A stretch of 16,442 nucleotides of DNA from Frankiaceae bacterium (GCA_026786045.1 JAJAYV010000349.1:1-16442), one strand, 5' to 3'. Counted from the stretch's first letter, positions 8,884-15,870 are shown. The notes: a model not told the origin generated them from the letters alone. A program made the numbers and translations.

Positions 8884-8908
8884 CGGGGGTCCAGCAGGGA
8901 GGTCGACG

Positions 8909-10381
8909 ATGACGCAGGACGACGCGCAGGGCGTGCTCTTCCCGGCGGAGCCGGACGGGCGGCGCAGCACCGCGTCCACGGGCCGGGCCGTGTGGTCCGA
9001 CGCGATGCGCGGCGTGGACGACACGCTCGGCGCGCGCATCGGCCGGGCTGGTGACTGGCGCAAGGACTACGTCGATCTCGTTGTCGCGCACACCGCGGCC
9101 GCGACGCGCACCCCCGCCGCGGCCGTGCAGGTGGCCCGGCAGGGGCTGGCGTCGCTCGGCGACCGGATGCGCTTCGAGCGCGACGGCGCCGTCACGTCGG
9201 TCCGCGACGCGATCGCCGACGGCAAGGAGCTGCTGCACCCGCTGACGGTGCACGGCGAGGGGGAGCGGGTCCGCGAGCTGGTCCTGCCCTACCGCGGGCA
9301 GGCGCTGTCCGGCGACGCGTTGCGCCGCCAGCTCGACGCGTGGGTGGAGCGCGGGACCGTCGAGGCGTCCTGCGCCGCCGCGCTGCACCGCGTGCTCGAC
9401 GAGCCCGGCTGGCTCGACCTGTCCGACCGCGCCTTTGCGCTGCTCGGCGCCGGCGCCGAGATGGGACCGCTGCAGCCGCTGTCGCAGTGGGGCGCCCACG
9501 TCGTCGCCGTCGACGTCGCCAAGCCCCGCGTCTGGGACCGCGTCGTCGCCACCGCCCGCAAGGGCGCCGGGACGCTGACCGCGCCGGAGACCCGGCCCGG
9601 CCACCCCGGCGTCGACCTGCTCACCGAGACGCCCGAGGTGGGCGCGTTCCTGCGCTCGGCCGCCGACGGGCTACCACTCACGATCGGCAGCTACGCCTAC
9701 GCCGACGGCGCCCGGCACGTCCAGGTGGTGCACGCCAGCGACGCCCTCGTCGAGCTGCTGCTGCGTGCGCGCCCCGGCACCGGCTACGCCGAGCTGGCGA
9801 CGCCGACCGACGCCTTCGCCGTGCCGTTGGAGGTCGTCGAGGACAGCCGGCGCCGCTGGAGCTCCCGCGGCTGGCGGGCGCCCGCGCAGGTCCCCGCCCG
9901 GCTCGTCGCGCGCGGCGCGCTCTACGCCCCGGCGTACGGCACCGTCGTCGAGCGCGAGGACGGCAGTCGGGTCGGCATCGCCGACGTGCTCGTCCCGCAG
10001 CAGGGCCCCAGCTACACCCTCGCCAAGCGGGTGCAGCGGTGGTGGGCCACGGCGGCGCAGGCCGACGGCCACCTGGTGTCGGCCAACGTCGCGCCCGCCA
10101 CCCGCACCCGCTCGGTCACCAAGAACCGGCTGCTGGCCGCCGCCTACACCGGCGCCGGAAGGTTCGGCGTGGAGGTGTTCGCGCCGGAGACGAGCCGGGT
10201 GCTCATGGCTGCACTGCTCGTGCACGACCTGCGGGCGGGAACCCCGGCGCCGGCGCACCCGGACGACCTGTTCGCCGCACAGGCCGCGCACGGCGGGCTG
10301 TGGCGGGTGGCGTACAACCCGCGCTCGGTGCTCGGGATCGCCGCCGTGCTCGGCCTTCCGGGTGCGCTGCGGGGCCGCTAG
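8909..10381 (+). CDS. Conserved-looking protein of unknown function with a Rossmann-like nucleotide-binding core
   Basis: 490 residues, not recognised as any named enzyme. The centre looks like a Rossmann fold: a hydrophobic strand then GAGAEMGP (180-187) followed by LSQWGAHVVAVDV, with an acidic residue (D202) at the end of the presumed second strand, the place where NAD(H)- or SAM-binding proteins hold a ribose. The N-terminal 150 residues are helical, with the segments GDWRKDYVDL and GDRMRFERDGAV; the C-terminal third has VPQQGPSYTLAKRVQRWW and an alanine-rich helix ending LGLPGALRGR. No signal peptide or transmembrane helix is evident. Start ATG 8909 has a good ribosome site, AGGGAGGT, 5 bases upstream; an in-frame start at 8867 precedes that site and is rejected. 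It is transcribed alone, facing pntB. A dehydrogenase or methyltransferase is possible, neither is shown. Confidence 0.85.
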   Translation: MTQDDAQGVLFPAEPDGRRSTASTGRAVWSDAMRGVDDTLGARIGRAGDWRKDYVDLVVAHTAAATRTPAAAVQVARQGLASLGDRMRFERDGAVTSVRDAIADGKELLHPLTVHGEGERVRELVLPYRGQALSGDALRRQLDAWVERGTVEASCAAALHRVLDEPGWLDLSDRAFALLGAGAEMGPLQPLSQWGAHVVAVDVAKPRVWDRVVATARKGAGTLTAPETRPGHPGVDLLTETPEVGAFLRSAADGLPLTIGSYAYADGARHVQVVHASDALVELLLRARPGTGYAELATPTDAFAVPLEVVEDSRRRWSSRGWRAPAQVPARLVARGALYAPAYGTVVEREDGSRVGIADVLVPQQGPSYTLAKRVQRWWATAAQADGHLVSANVAPATRTRSVTKNRLLAAAYTGAGRFGVEVFAPETSRVLMAALLVHDLRAGTPAPAHPDDLFAAQAAHGGLWRVAYNPRSVLGIAAVLGLPGALRGR

Positions 10382-10394
10382 ACCGTCTCGGGCA

Positions 10395-10416
10395 CCCGCT
10401 GCAAGACCTCAGCGGG
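10395..10416. terminator. Candidate bidirectional terminator between convergent genes
   Basis: CCCGCTG (10395-10401) and CAGCGGG (10410-10416) form a perfect 7-bp stem with an 8-base loop. It lies between the plus-strand orphan gene (stop at 10381) and the end of pntB on the minus strand, whose stop codon is inside the structure. The location fits a shared terminator, but there is no T-tract on either side. Confidence 0.4.
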
Positions 10417-11809
10417 CGTAGGTCTGGACCGCCGTCAGCAGCTCACGCAGGCCCGCCTTGGCGTCTGCGAACAGCATCGTCGTCCGCGGGTCGGTGTACA
10501 GCTCGTTGTCGATCCCGGCGTAGCCGGTACCCATCGAGCGCTTGATGACGATCACGCTGCGAGCCCGGTCGACGTCGAGGATCGGCATGCCGGAGACGGG
10601 GTTGCCGGGCCGGCGGGCGGCCGGGTTCGTCACATCGTTCGCGCCCACGACGAGCACCACGTCGGTGCGGGCGAACTCCGGGTTGACCTCCTCGAGGTCG
10701 CGCAGCTGCGGATAGGGGACGTCGGCCTCGGCGAGCAGCACGTTCATGTGACCGGGCATGCGGCCGGCGACCGGGTGGATGCCGTAGCTGACCTCGATGC
10801 CGCTCGCCTCGAGCGCAGAGCACAGCGCGACCAGCTCGTGCTGGGCCTGCGCTGCCGCGAGCCCGTAGCCGGGGACGACGACGACCTTGGAGGCGTACGC
10901 CAGCTGCAGCCCGGCGTCGTCGACGGAGGTGGCACGCACGTTGCCCGTGGCGGCGACCGCCTCGGCGGTGTCGGCGGTGCCGTAGCCGCCGATCAGGATG
11001 CTGGTGAGGGACCTGTTCATCGCCTCGGCCATGAGCAGGGTGAGGATCGCGCCGGCGGCGCCGACAAGCGCGCCGGCGATGACGAGGACCACGCTGTCCA
11101 GCACGAAACCGGCCATGGCGACGGCGGTTCCGGTGCAGGCGTTGAGCAGCGAGATGACGACCGGCATGTCCGCGCCGCCGATGGGCAGCGTCAGCAGCAC
11201 GCCGAGCGCGAGGGCCGCGGCGGCCAGCAGGACGAGCAGCGGGGTGCCGCCGCGGCCGGTGAGCAGGACGAGCCCTGCGACGACGGCGGCACCGCCGAGC
11301 GCCAGGGTGGCGACGCGTCCGGCGGCCGAGGTGACCGGGTTGCCGGGCAGGCGGCCGGCCAGCTTGCCGGCGGCGACCAGCGAGCCGGAGAAGGTGAGCG
11401 CCCCGATGAGCACGTCGAGAACTGTCGGCAGCACGAGGCTGACGCCCGCGCGGTCGAGCACGCCCTCGGCGCGCAGCACCTCCGCGAACGCGACCAGGGC
11501 GGCGCCGCCGCCGCCGACGGCGTTGAACAGGCTGACCAGCTGGGGCATCGCGGTCATCCGCACCCGCCGAGCGGTGACCAGCCCGGCGGCCGAGCCGACG
11601 GCCAGACCGGCCACGAGCACGAGCAGCGCGGTACCGCCGATCGAACCGTCGTCGACGAGCACGACGGCGGTCACCACCACGGCCAGGACCATCCCGCCGG
11701 TGGAGACGAGGTTGCCGCGACGGGCCGTGGCGGGCGAGCCCATCAGGTGCAGCCCGACGACGAACGCGACGGCCGACACCAGGTAGAGCAGGTGCGACGC
11801 GGTGCTCAC
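10409..11809 (-). CDS. pntB: NAD(P) transhydrogenase beta subunit PntB
   Basis: 466 residues, the usual PntB size. Together with the two upstream subunits it couples hydride transfer from NADH to NADP+ with proton entry, supplying NADPH. The N-terminal half (about 1-260) is strongly hydrophobic, with several membrane helices and the conserved stretch MPQLVSLFNAVGGGG. The C-terminal NADP(H)-binding domain is complete: VPGYGLAAAQAQHE (about 311-324), IHPVAGRMPGHMNVLLAEA (about 344-362), VVGANDVTNPAA (about 385-396), SGMPIL and KRSMGTGYAGIDNELY. The usual GDAK near the end reads ADAK. GTG 11809 is chosen because it overlaps the pntAb stop (GTGA) and has GGGAG 7 bases upstream. It is the last gene of the pntAa-pntAb-pntB operon. 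Confidence 0.97.
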   Translation of the reverse strand: MSTASHLLYLVSAVAFVVGLHLMGSPATARRGNLVSTGGMVLAVVVTAVVLVDDGSIGGTALLVLVAGLAVGSAAGLVTARRVRMTAMPQLVSLFNAVGGGGAALVAFAEVLRAEGVLDRAGVSLVLPTVLDVLIGALTFSGSLVAAGKLAGRLPGNPVTSAAGRVATLALGGAAVVAGLVLLTGRGGTPLLVLLAAAALALGVLLTLPIGGADMPVVISLLNACTGTAVAMAGFVLDSVVLVIAGALVGAAGAILTLLMAEAMNRSLTSILIGGYGTADTAEAVAATGNVRATSVDDAGLQLAYASKVVVVPGYGLAAAQAQHELVALCSALEASGIEVSYGIHPVAGRMPGHMNVLLAEADVPYPQLRDLEEVNPEFARTDVVLVVGANDVTNPAARRPGNPVSGMPILDVDRARSVIVIKRSMGTGYAGIDNELYTDPRTTMLFADAKAGLRELLTAVQTYAR

Positions 11810-12108
11810 GAGGAGCTCCCACCGGAGCGGCGGGCCCGGAACATCTCGAGCATCCGGTCGGTGACGACGTAGCCGCCGACGACGTTCATGGCGGCGAAGA
11901 CGGCGGCGACGAACAGCACGACGTAGCCGGTCGTCGAGCCCGTCGTGGCCGCGACGAGCATCACCCCGACGACGATGACGCCGTGAACGGCGTTCGCGCC
12001 CGACATCAGCGGCGTGTGCAGGGTGGCCGGCACCTTGCCGATCACCTCGTAGCCCACCAGCAGCGCGAGCACGAACACGGTGATGGTGGCCAGCAGCTCG
12101 CTCGTCAT
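11806..12108 (-). CDS. pntAb: NAD(P) transhydrogenase membrane subunit PntAb (alpha-2)
   Basis: 100 residues with three or four hydrophobic helices: LLATITVFVLALLVGYEVIG near the start, then HGVIVVGVMLVAAT and GYVVLFVAAVFAAMNVVGGY. The motifs TLHTPLMSGANAVHGV and MNVVGGYVVTDRMLEMF match the C-terminal membrane part of E. coli PntA, which is a separate gene in Rhodospirillum-type three-subunit enzymes. It forms part of the proton channel with PntB. The ATG at 12108 has a strong GGAGGA 6 bases upstream and overlaps the pntAa stop (ATGA); the stop overlaps pntB (GTGA). It lies downstream of a longer open frame that is a pntAa shadow. Confidence 0.95.
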   Translation of the reverse strand: MTSELLATITVFVLALLVGYEVIGKVPATLHTPLMSGANAVHGVIVVGVMLVAATTGSTTGYVVLFVAAVFAAMNVVGGYVVTDRMLEMFRARRSGGSSS

Positions 12109-13259
12109 GCGGAGTCCTCCAGGAGTGCGGCGACGGCCGGGTGGACGACCCGGCCCGCGTGCGTGATGACGAGCCCGGCCTGCACCTCGTCGTCGAGGTC
12201 GACGGCGAGCGCGCCGTCCGGCGCGAGGTAGCCGACGAGGGCCACGACGTTGCGGGCGTAGGCGGTGGACGCGGCGCGCGGCACCTGCGCCGCGAGCGCC
12301 CCCGCCCCGACGAGGGTGACGCCCCCGTCGGTGACGTACGTCGTGCCGGCCTTGCTGCCCTCGACGTTGCCGCCGAGGTCGCCGGCGGTACCGTCGACGA
12401 CGACCGACCCGGGCGCCATACGGGCCAGCGCCTCGGCCGGCACGAGCAGCGGCGGTGGCCGGCCCGGCACCTGGGCGGTGGTGATCACGACGTCGAAGCC
12501 CGAGACGCTGTCGGCGACCGCGGCGGTGAGCTCTGCCTGCTCCTGCTCGGTGAGCTGCCGGGCGTAGCCGCCCTCGCTGACGACGGTGACGCCGACGTCG
12601 AGCACGGTCCCGCCCAGGGAGCGGATGTCGGACTGTGCGCTGTCGCGCACGTCGAAGGCAGTGACGACCGCGCCGAGCCGGCGGCAGGTCGCGATCGCCT
12701 GCAGGCCGGCGACTCCCGCGCCGAGCACGAGGACACGCGCCGGCCGGGTGGTGCCGGCCGCGGTGGTGAGCATCGGGAAGAAGCCGCCGTAGGTGTCGGC
12801 CGCGACGAGCGCGGCCTTGTAGCCGGCGACGCTGGCCTGCGAGGTCAACGCGTCCATCGACTGGGCGCGGCTGACGGTCCGGGGCAGCGTGTCGAAGCTC
12901 AGCGCGGTGACGCCTGCGTCGGCCAGGCGCTGCATGAGCCGCGGGTCGAGCAGCGGTTGCAGCAGACCGACCAGCACGTGCCGCGGGCGCAGCGCGTGCA
13001 GGACCGCCGGCGGGTGCAGGCAGACGACGACGTCGCTGGCGTCGAGCAGCGCCGCGCACGGCGCGACCTGCGCACCGGCGGCGGCGTACTCCTCGTCGGA
13101 GAACCAGGCGGCCTGCCCGGCGCCCTGCTCGACGACGACGCGGACGCCGGTGGCGACCAGGCGGGCAGCGCCGTCCGGGGTCAGCGCGACGCGCCGCTCC
13201 TCGCGGGACTGCTCGCGCAGGACGCCGACGGTGAGCGGGGCTGCGGGAGGCGGGGGCAT
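12105..13259 (-). CDS. pntAa: NAD(P) transhydrogenase NAD(H)-binding subunit PntAa (alpha-1)
   Basis: 384 residues: only the soluble NAD(H)-binding part of PntA, related to alanine dehydrogenase. Visible are the N-terminal LREQSREERRVALTP segment, the loop SRAQSMDALTSQASVAGYKA (about 128-147), the NAD-binding VLVLGAGVAGLQAIATCRRLGA with GAGVAG at 180-185 and the acidic D in AFDVR, and the late GGNVEGS and AYARNVVAL motifs. The stretch usually read as VDLAA before GGN is VDGTAGDLGGN here. The ATG at 13259 gives a short proline-rich leader (MPPPPAAP); GTG at residue 10 or 12 could be the true start. Only a weak AGGTGA site lies upstream. The gene opens the pnt operon and is divergent from the DUF1918 gene, with 107 bases between them. 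Confidence 0.96.
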   Translation of the reverse strand: MPPPPAAPLTVGVLREQSREERRVALTPDGAARLVATGVRVVVEQGAGQAAWFSDEEYAAAGAQVAPCAALLDASDVVVCLHPPAVLHALRPRHVLVGLLQPLLDPRLMQRLADAGVTALSFDTLPRTVSRAQSMDALTSQASVAGYKAALVAADTYGGFFPMLTTAAGTTRPARVLVLGAGVAGLQAIATCRRLGAVVTAFDVRDSAQSDIRSLGGTVLDVGVTVVSEGGYARQLTEQEQAELTAAVADSVSGFDVVITTAQVPGRPPPLLVPAEALARMAPGSVVVDGTAGDLGGNVEGSKAGTTYVTDGGVTLVGAGALAAQVPRAASTAYARNVVALVGYLAPDGALAVDLDDEVQAGLVITHAGRVVHPAVAALLEDSA

Positions 13260-13333
13260 GCTGCATGGTCACCTGCGCGGGAGGCCGGCGTCCCGGGACG
13301 AAGGGCCTTGTCGACCGGCGGCGGCAGGAGGAG

Positions 13334-13349
13334 TGTGGAGGCGTCCACA
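13334..13349. promoter_or_regulatory. Inverted repeat in the pntAa/DUF1918 divergent region (operator candidate)
   Basis: TGTGGA (13334-13339) and TCCACA (13344-13349) form a perfect inverted repeat with spacer GGCG. It lies 18 bases before the DUF1918 start and 75 bases from the pntAa start, a suitable place for a repressor or activator site controlling one or both genes. In RNA it could also form a small hairpin ahead of the DUF1918 ribosome site. The binding protein is unknown. Confidence 0.4.
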
Positions 13350-13366
13350 ACGAGCGAGGAGACGCC

Positions 13367-13555
13367 ATGAGAGCCGTCATCGGTGACCGGATCGTGATCC
13401 CCGGCCGGCACGTCGGGGACGGGACGCGAGAGGGCGAGGTGCAGGAGCTGCGCGGGAGCGAGGAAGCGCCGCTGTACGTCGTGCGGTGGGACGACGGGCG
13501 CTCCGGTGTCCTCAGCCCCGGCCCCGAGACGCGGGTGGAGCACCGCTCGCCGTGA
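13367..13555 (+). CDS. DUF1918 family small protein
   Basis: 62 residues. The pattern GDRIVIPGRHVGDGTREGEV-(x)-LYVVRWDDGRSGVLSPGPETRVEH is characteristic of DUF1918, a small SH3-like beta-barrel family common in actinobacteria and of unknown function; the closing VRWDDG...PG.(x)RVEH stretch is the clearest mark. It is cytoplasmic, without signal or membrane segment. ATG 13367 is chosen because GAGGAG sits 5 bases upstream and the family's usual N terminus (MRAxxGDRI) follows directly; an upstream in-frame ATG at 13265 falls in the intergenic region. The stop overlaps the GTG of a proline-rich microprotein gene (GTGA). A perfect inverted repeat lies just upstream. Confidence 0.88.
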   Translation: MRAVIGDRIVIPGRHVGDGTREGEVQELRGSEEAPLYVVRWDDGRSGVLSPGPETRVEHRSP

Positions 13556-13677
13556 CCGTTCCGACGCCGTTCCCGGAGCCGTTCCCCGAGCCCGACCCGC
13601 TGCCGCCGGACCCGATCACGCCGGTCGAGCCGCCGATGCCGACGCCGACCGACCCGGAGCCGCCCCGGCCGTTGTGA
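13552..13677 (+). CDS. 41-residue proline-rich acidic microprotein
   Basis: Predicted from the GTG at 13552, overlapping the DUF1918 stop as GTGA, with GGTGGAG ending 11 bases upstream. The peptide has 19 prolines in 41 residues, seven acidic residues, one arginine and no lysine; it should be extended and disordered. It reads as X-Pro steps (TPFPEPFPEPDPLPPDP...). Only one codon (GTT) ends in A or T, so the codon phase matches a real gene of this genome. Function is unknown; small proline-rich partners can bind SH3-like folds, and DUF1918 is SH3-like, but a link is speculation. Its weak point is the lack of any domain or known homolog that I can recall. Confidence 0.55.
   Translation: MTVPTPFPEPFPEPDPLPPDPITPVEPPMPTPTDPEPPRPL
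13567..13590 (+). repeat. 12-base tandem repeat inside the proline-rich gene
   Basis: Two adjacent 12-base units, CCGTTCCCGGAG and CCGTTCCCCGAG, differ by one base and each encode Pro-Phe-Pro-Glu. This suggests the peptide grew by local duplication. Confidence 0.7.
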
Positions 13678-13701
13678 GCCGCCCCGGTCGGCGCAGGCGG
13701 C
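13678..13701 (+). terminator. GC stem after the proline-rich gene (weak terminator candidate)
   Basis: GCCGCC (13678-13683) and GGCGGC (13696-13701) can pair with a 12-base loop directly after the stop codon. There is no T-tract. The position is right for a terminator; the structure is modest. Confidence 0.25.
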
Positions 13702-13710
13702 ATGCTCAGA

Positions 13711-13725
13711 GGGTCGGTTCGACCC
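13711..13725. promoter_or_regulatory. Perfect 6-bp inverted repeat upstream of the ABM gene
   Basis: GGGTCG (13711-13716) and CGACCC (13720-13725) flank GTT. It lies 28 bases before the likely -10 element of the ABM gene, close to the -35 region, and could be an operator or a compact hairpin ending the upstream operon. Confidence 0.3.
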
Positions 13726-13753
13726 GCGGCGTGTGGGGGAAGCGGGGGCGGCC

Positions 13754-13759
13754 TAGGGT
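13754..13759 (+). promoter_or_regulatory. -10 element TAGGGT of a probable leaderless promoter
   Basis: TAGGGT fits the actinobacterial TANNNT -10 pattern and ends 6 bases before the ATG at 13766. Transcription would start at or next to the A of the start codon, and no Shine-Dalgarno sequence is seen, so the mRNA is probably leaderless. The -35 region is poor. Confidence 0.5.
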
Positions 13760-13765
13760 CCGGGC

Positions 13766-14086
13766 ATGTCCCAGATCGTCGCCATCGCGACCCTGACGCC
13801 CCTGCCCGGCAAGACCGACGAGCTCGTCACCGCGATGAAGGACCTCATCGCCCAGGTGCACGCCAACGAGGAGGGCTGCCTGCTCTACGCGATGCACCGC
13901 CACCCCGACGGCGAGCGGGTCGTCATGGTGGAGAAGTACACCGGGTCGGAGGCCGTGAAGGCGCACCGTGCGTCTGAGCACTTCAAGGCGGCGGGTGCCG
14001 TGCTCGGCGCTCTGCTGGCCGCGCCGCCCGAGGTGCTCGGCCTCGAGCCCGTACCGGCCGGCGACGCTGCGAAGGGCGCGGTCTAG
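13766..14086 (+). CDS. Antibiotic biosynthesis monooxygenase (ABM) domain protein
   Basis: 106 residues with the single-domain ABM (dimeric alpha-beta barrel) pattern: an N-terminal strand IVAIATLTPLPGKTDEL, a helix TAMKDLIAQVHANEEGCLLYAMHR, a strand RVVMVEKYTGSEAVKAHRAS, and a closing FKAAGAVLGALLAAPPEVLGLEPV. Members include quinol monooxygenases (YgiN-type) and heme-degrading or scavenging enzymes that work without cofactors; the substrate cannot be told from sequence. Histidines in AMHRHPDG and AHRASEHF are in the usual places. It is probably cytoplasmic and transcribed alone from a leaderless promoter. It converges on psuG, with only 27 bases between the two stops. Confidence 0.88.
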   Translation: MSQIVAIATLTPLPGKTDELVTAMKDLIAQVHANEEGCLLYAMHRHPDGERVVMVEKYTGSEAVKAHRASEHFKAAGAVLGALLAAPPEVLGLEPVPAGDAAKGAV

Positions 14087-14113
14087 CTCTCCGCTCAGGC
14101 GGGCCGGGTGGAC

Positions 14114-15016
14114 TCAGGCCGGCTGCGCGGCCAGCGCGACGGCGACCTCGGCCGCCACACGGGCGTTGTTCTCGGCCAGCGCCAGGTTGGCCGGCACGCT
14201 GCCGCCGTCGGTCTCCCGGCTGACGCGCTCGAGGACGTACGGCGTGACCGCTGCGCCGGTGATGCCGTCGGTGGCGGCTGCCTGGAGTGCGGCGCTGAGA
14301 GCGGCGTCGTGCCGCTCGCGGTCGAGCTCGTCGGCCTCGGGGATCGGCACGGTGAGCAGCACGCCGGTCTGCGGGCGGGACCGGTGGCGCAGCACCGCGG
14401 CCACCTCCGCCGCCGTCTCGACGACGTGCGGGACGGGCAGCCCACTGGACCGGACGTAGAACGCCGGAAAGTCGGGCGAGCGCCAGCCGAGCACGGGAAC
14501 ACCTGCCGTCTCGAGGTGCTCGAGGGTGCGGGCAAGGTCGAGGAAGGACTTCGCGCCGGCGCAGACGGTGACGACCGGGTGGTGGGCGAGCGCGTCGAGG
14601 TCGGCGGAGACGTCGCCGCTCACCTCGACGCCTCGGTGCACCCCGCCGATGCCGCCGGTGGCGAAGACCGAGATCCCGGCGCGGGCGGCCAGCGCGACGG
14701 AGGCCGAGACGGTGGTGACGCCGATGTCCCACGACTGCGCGGCGGCGACGGCGAGATCGCGCTCGGCGACCTTGCGGGTGCCGAGCAGGACGCGCGCCTC
14801 CTCGTCCGCGGTCAGGCCGACGCGCCAGGTTCCGTCGACGACGGCCGTGACGGCCGGGACGGCGCCGCCCTTCTCGACGGCGGCCTTGCAGCGGCGCAGC
14901 GCCTCGGCGTTGTGGGGGACCGGCAGGCCGAGCGTGGAGTAGATGGTCGACTCCATCGCCACGACGGGGCGGCCGTCCGCCAGCGCCGACCGCACGGCCT
15001 CGGACACGACGATCAC
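14114..15016 (-). CDS. psuG: Pseudouridine-5'-phosphate glycosidase PsuG
   Basis: 300 residues, near the E. coli PsuG length (312). The enzyme splits pseudouridine 5'-phosphate into uracil and ribose 5-phosphate through a lysine adduct. The key positions known from E. coli are all present: E22 in AMESTI, K82 in GTRKVAERDL, D139 in VSADLDAL, K156 in CAGAKSFLD and the late asparagine in LALAENNARVA; GIGGVHRG is intact. The sugar-side loop reads STIYSTLGLP where E. coli has STIISHGMP. GTG 15016 is preferred over the upstream in-frame ATG at 15136 because AGGAGG lies 7 bases before it, it overlaps the kinase stop (GTGA), and the N terminus then matches the family. It is the last gene of a three-gene operon that starts at 16169. 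Confidence 0.96.
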   Translation of the reverse strand: MIVVSEAVRSALADGRPVVAMESTIYSTLGLPVPHNAEALRRCKAAVEKGGAVPAVTAVVDGTWRVGLTADEEARVLLGTRKVAERDLAVAAAQSWDIGVTTVSASVALAARAGISVFATGGIGGVHRGVEVSGDVSADLDALAHHPVVTVCAGAKSFLDLARTLEHLETAGVPVLGWRSPDFPAFYVRSSGLPVPHVVETAAEVAAVLRHRSRPQTGVLLTVPIPEADELDRERHDAALSAALQAAATDGITGAAVTPYVLERVSRETDGGSVPANLALAENNARVAAEVAVALAAQPA

Positions 15017-15870
15017 GCGGGCTCCTCCTGACGGGACGGGCCCGCACCGGGGGAGGCGAGCACCAGGCGGGCCAGCGCGTGCGCGCGCTCGACGCACGCC
15101 GGCAGGTCCCGTCCCTCCATCATCGCGGACAGCCACCCCGCGGCGAAGGCGTCCCCCGCGCCGGTCGAGTCGCGCACGGCGTCGACGACGGGGACCGGCA
15201 CCGACAGCGAGCTGCCGTCGGGCAGCAGCACCGTCGTCGGCCGGGAACCGTTCTTCACGACGACGGTGGTCCCGGTCAGTGGCACCGGCAGCTCGCGCGC
15301 CTCGTCGGCGTTGGCGAACAGCACCACCGGCCGCACCCGCTCGACGAGCGCGACGTAGTCGGGGATCTCGCGCAGCACCGCCCAGGACGACGCGTCCAGA
15401 CTGACGGGGATGCCGCGTGCGGTAGCCGTCGCGAGCAGCGCGCGGACGGTGGTGGCCGTGCGCCCGCCGTGCAGCCCGTACGCCGGGACGTGGAGCACCG
15501 ACACGTCATCCAGGTCGTCGTCGGCGACCAGCCCCAGGTCGGCGGCGGCGCCACGGTCGGGCAGGAAGGTGCGCTCCCCGTCGACGTCGACGAGCACGAC
15601 GATCGTGCCGGTACGACCGCGCCGCTGGGCGCGGACCTCGACGCCCGCGGCGGCGAGCTCGGCGACGAGCCGGTCACCGAGCGGGTCGGTCCCGACGCAG
15701 CCGAGGAAGCGGGTCGAGACCAGTGGGGCCGCCGCGACGGCGACGTTGGCCGCGCTCCCGCCGCGGGAGCGGAAGACCCGCGACGGGGTGTCGCTGCCGC
15801 GGGCGACCGGTCCGTCCGGCCAGACCACGACGTCCTCTACGAGGTCGCCGACCACCGCCAGGCGACGCAT
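15013..15870 (-). CDS. PfkB-family carbohydrate kinase, probable pseudouridine kinase
   Basis: 285 residues. Two PfkB signatures are clear: the N-terminal GGSAANVA (37-44) and the C-terminal DSTGAGDAFAAGW, with catalytic aspartate D240. The fold is a ribokinase-like ATP-dependent sugar kinase. Adjacency to psuG, with a GTGA overlap, makes pseudouridine the likely substrate: kinase forms pseudouridine 5'-phosphate, PsuG cleaves it. The sequence alone does not exclude ribose, adenosine or fructose-type sugars. ATG 15870 shares a base with the upstream stop (TGATG); GTG 15873 is an equal alternative, giving a GTGA overlap. No pseudouridine transporter gene is seen nearby. Confidence 0.88.
   Translation of the reverse strand: MRRLAVVGDLVEDVVVWPDGPVARGSDTPSRVFRSRGGSAANVAVAAAPLVSTRFLGCVGTDPLGDRLVAELAAAGVEVRAQRRGRTGTIVVLVDVDGERTFLPDRGAAADLGLVADDDLDDVSVLHVPAYGLHGGRTATTVRALLATATARGIPVSLDASSWAVLREIPDYVALVERVRPVVLFANADEARELPVPLTGTTVVVKNGSRPTTVLLPDGSSLSVPVPVVDAVRDSTGAGDAFAAGWLSAMMEGRDLPACVERAHALARLVLASPGAGPSRQEEPA

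Noticed and set aside
10748..11872. 374-residue plus-strand frame opposite pntB
   Set aside because: Low-complexity Asp/Gly/Glu/Gln sequence, a shadow of a recognised gene.
12141..13370. 409-residue plus-strand frame opposite pntAa
   Set aside because: It is antisense to a clear NAD-binding subunit and shows no domain; codon phase belongs to pntAa.
13512..13703. Gly/Ser-rich 63-residue minus-strand frame
   Set aside because: It is the antisense reading of the proline-rich gene; glycine repeats follow from proline codons, and there is no ribosome site or context.
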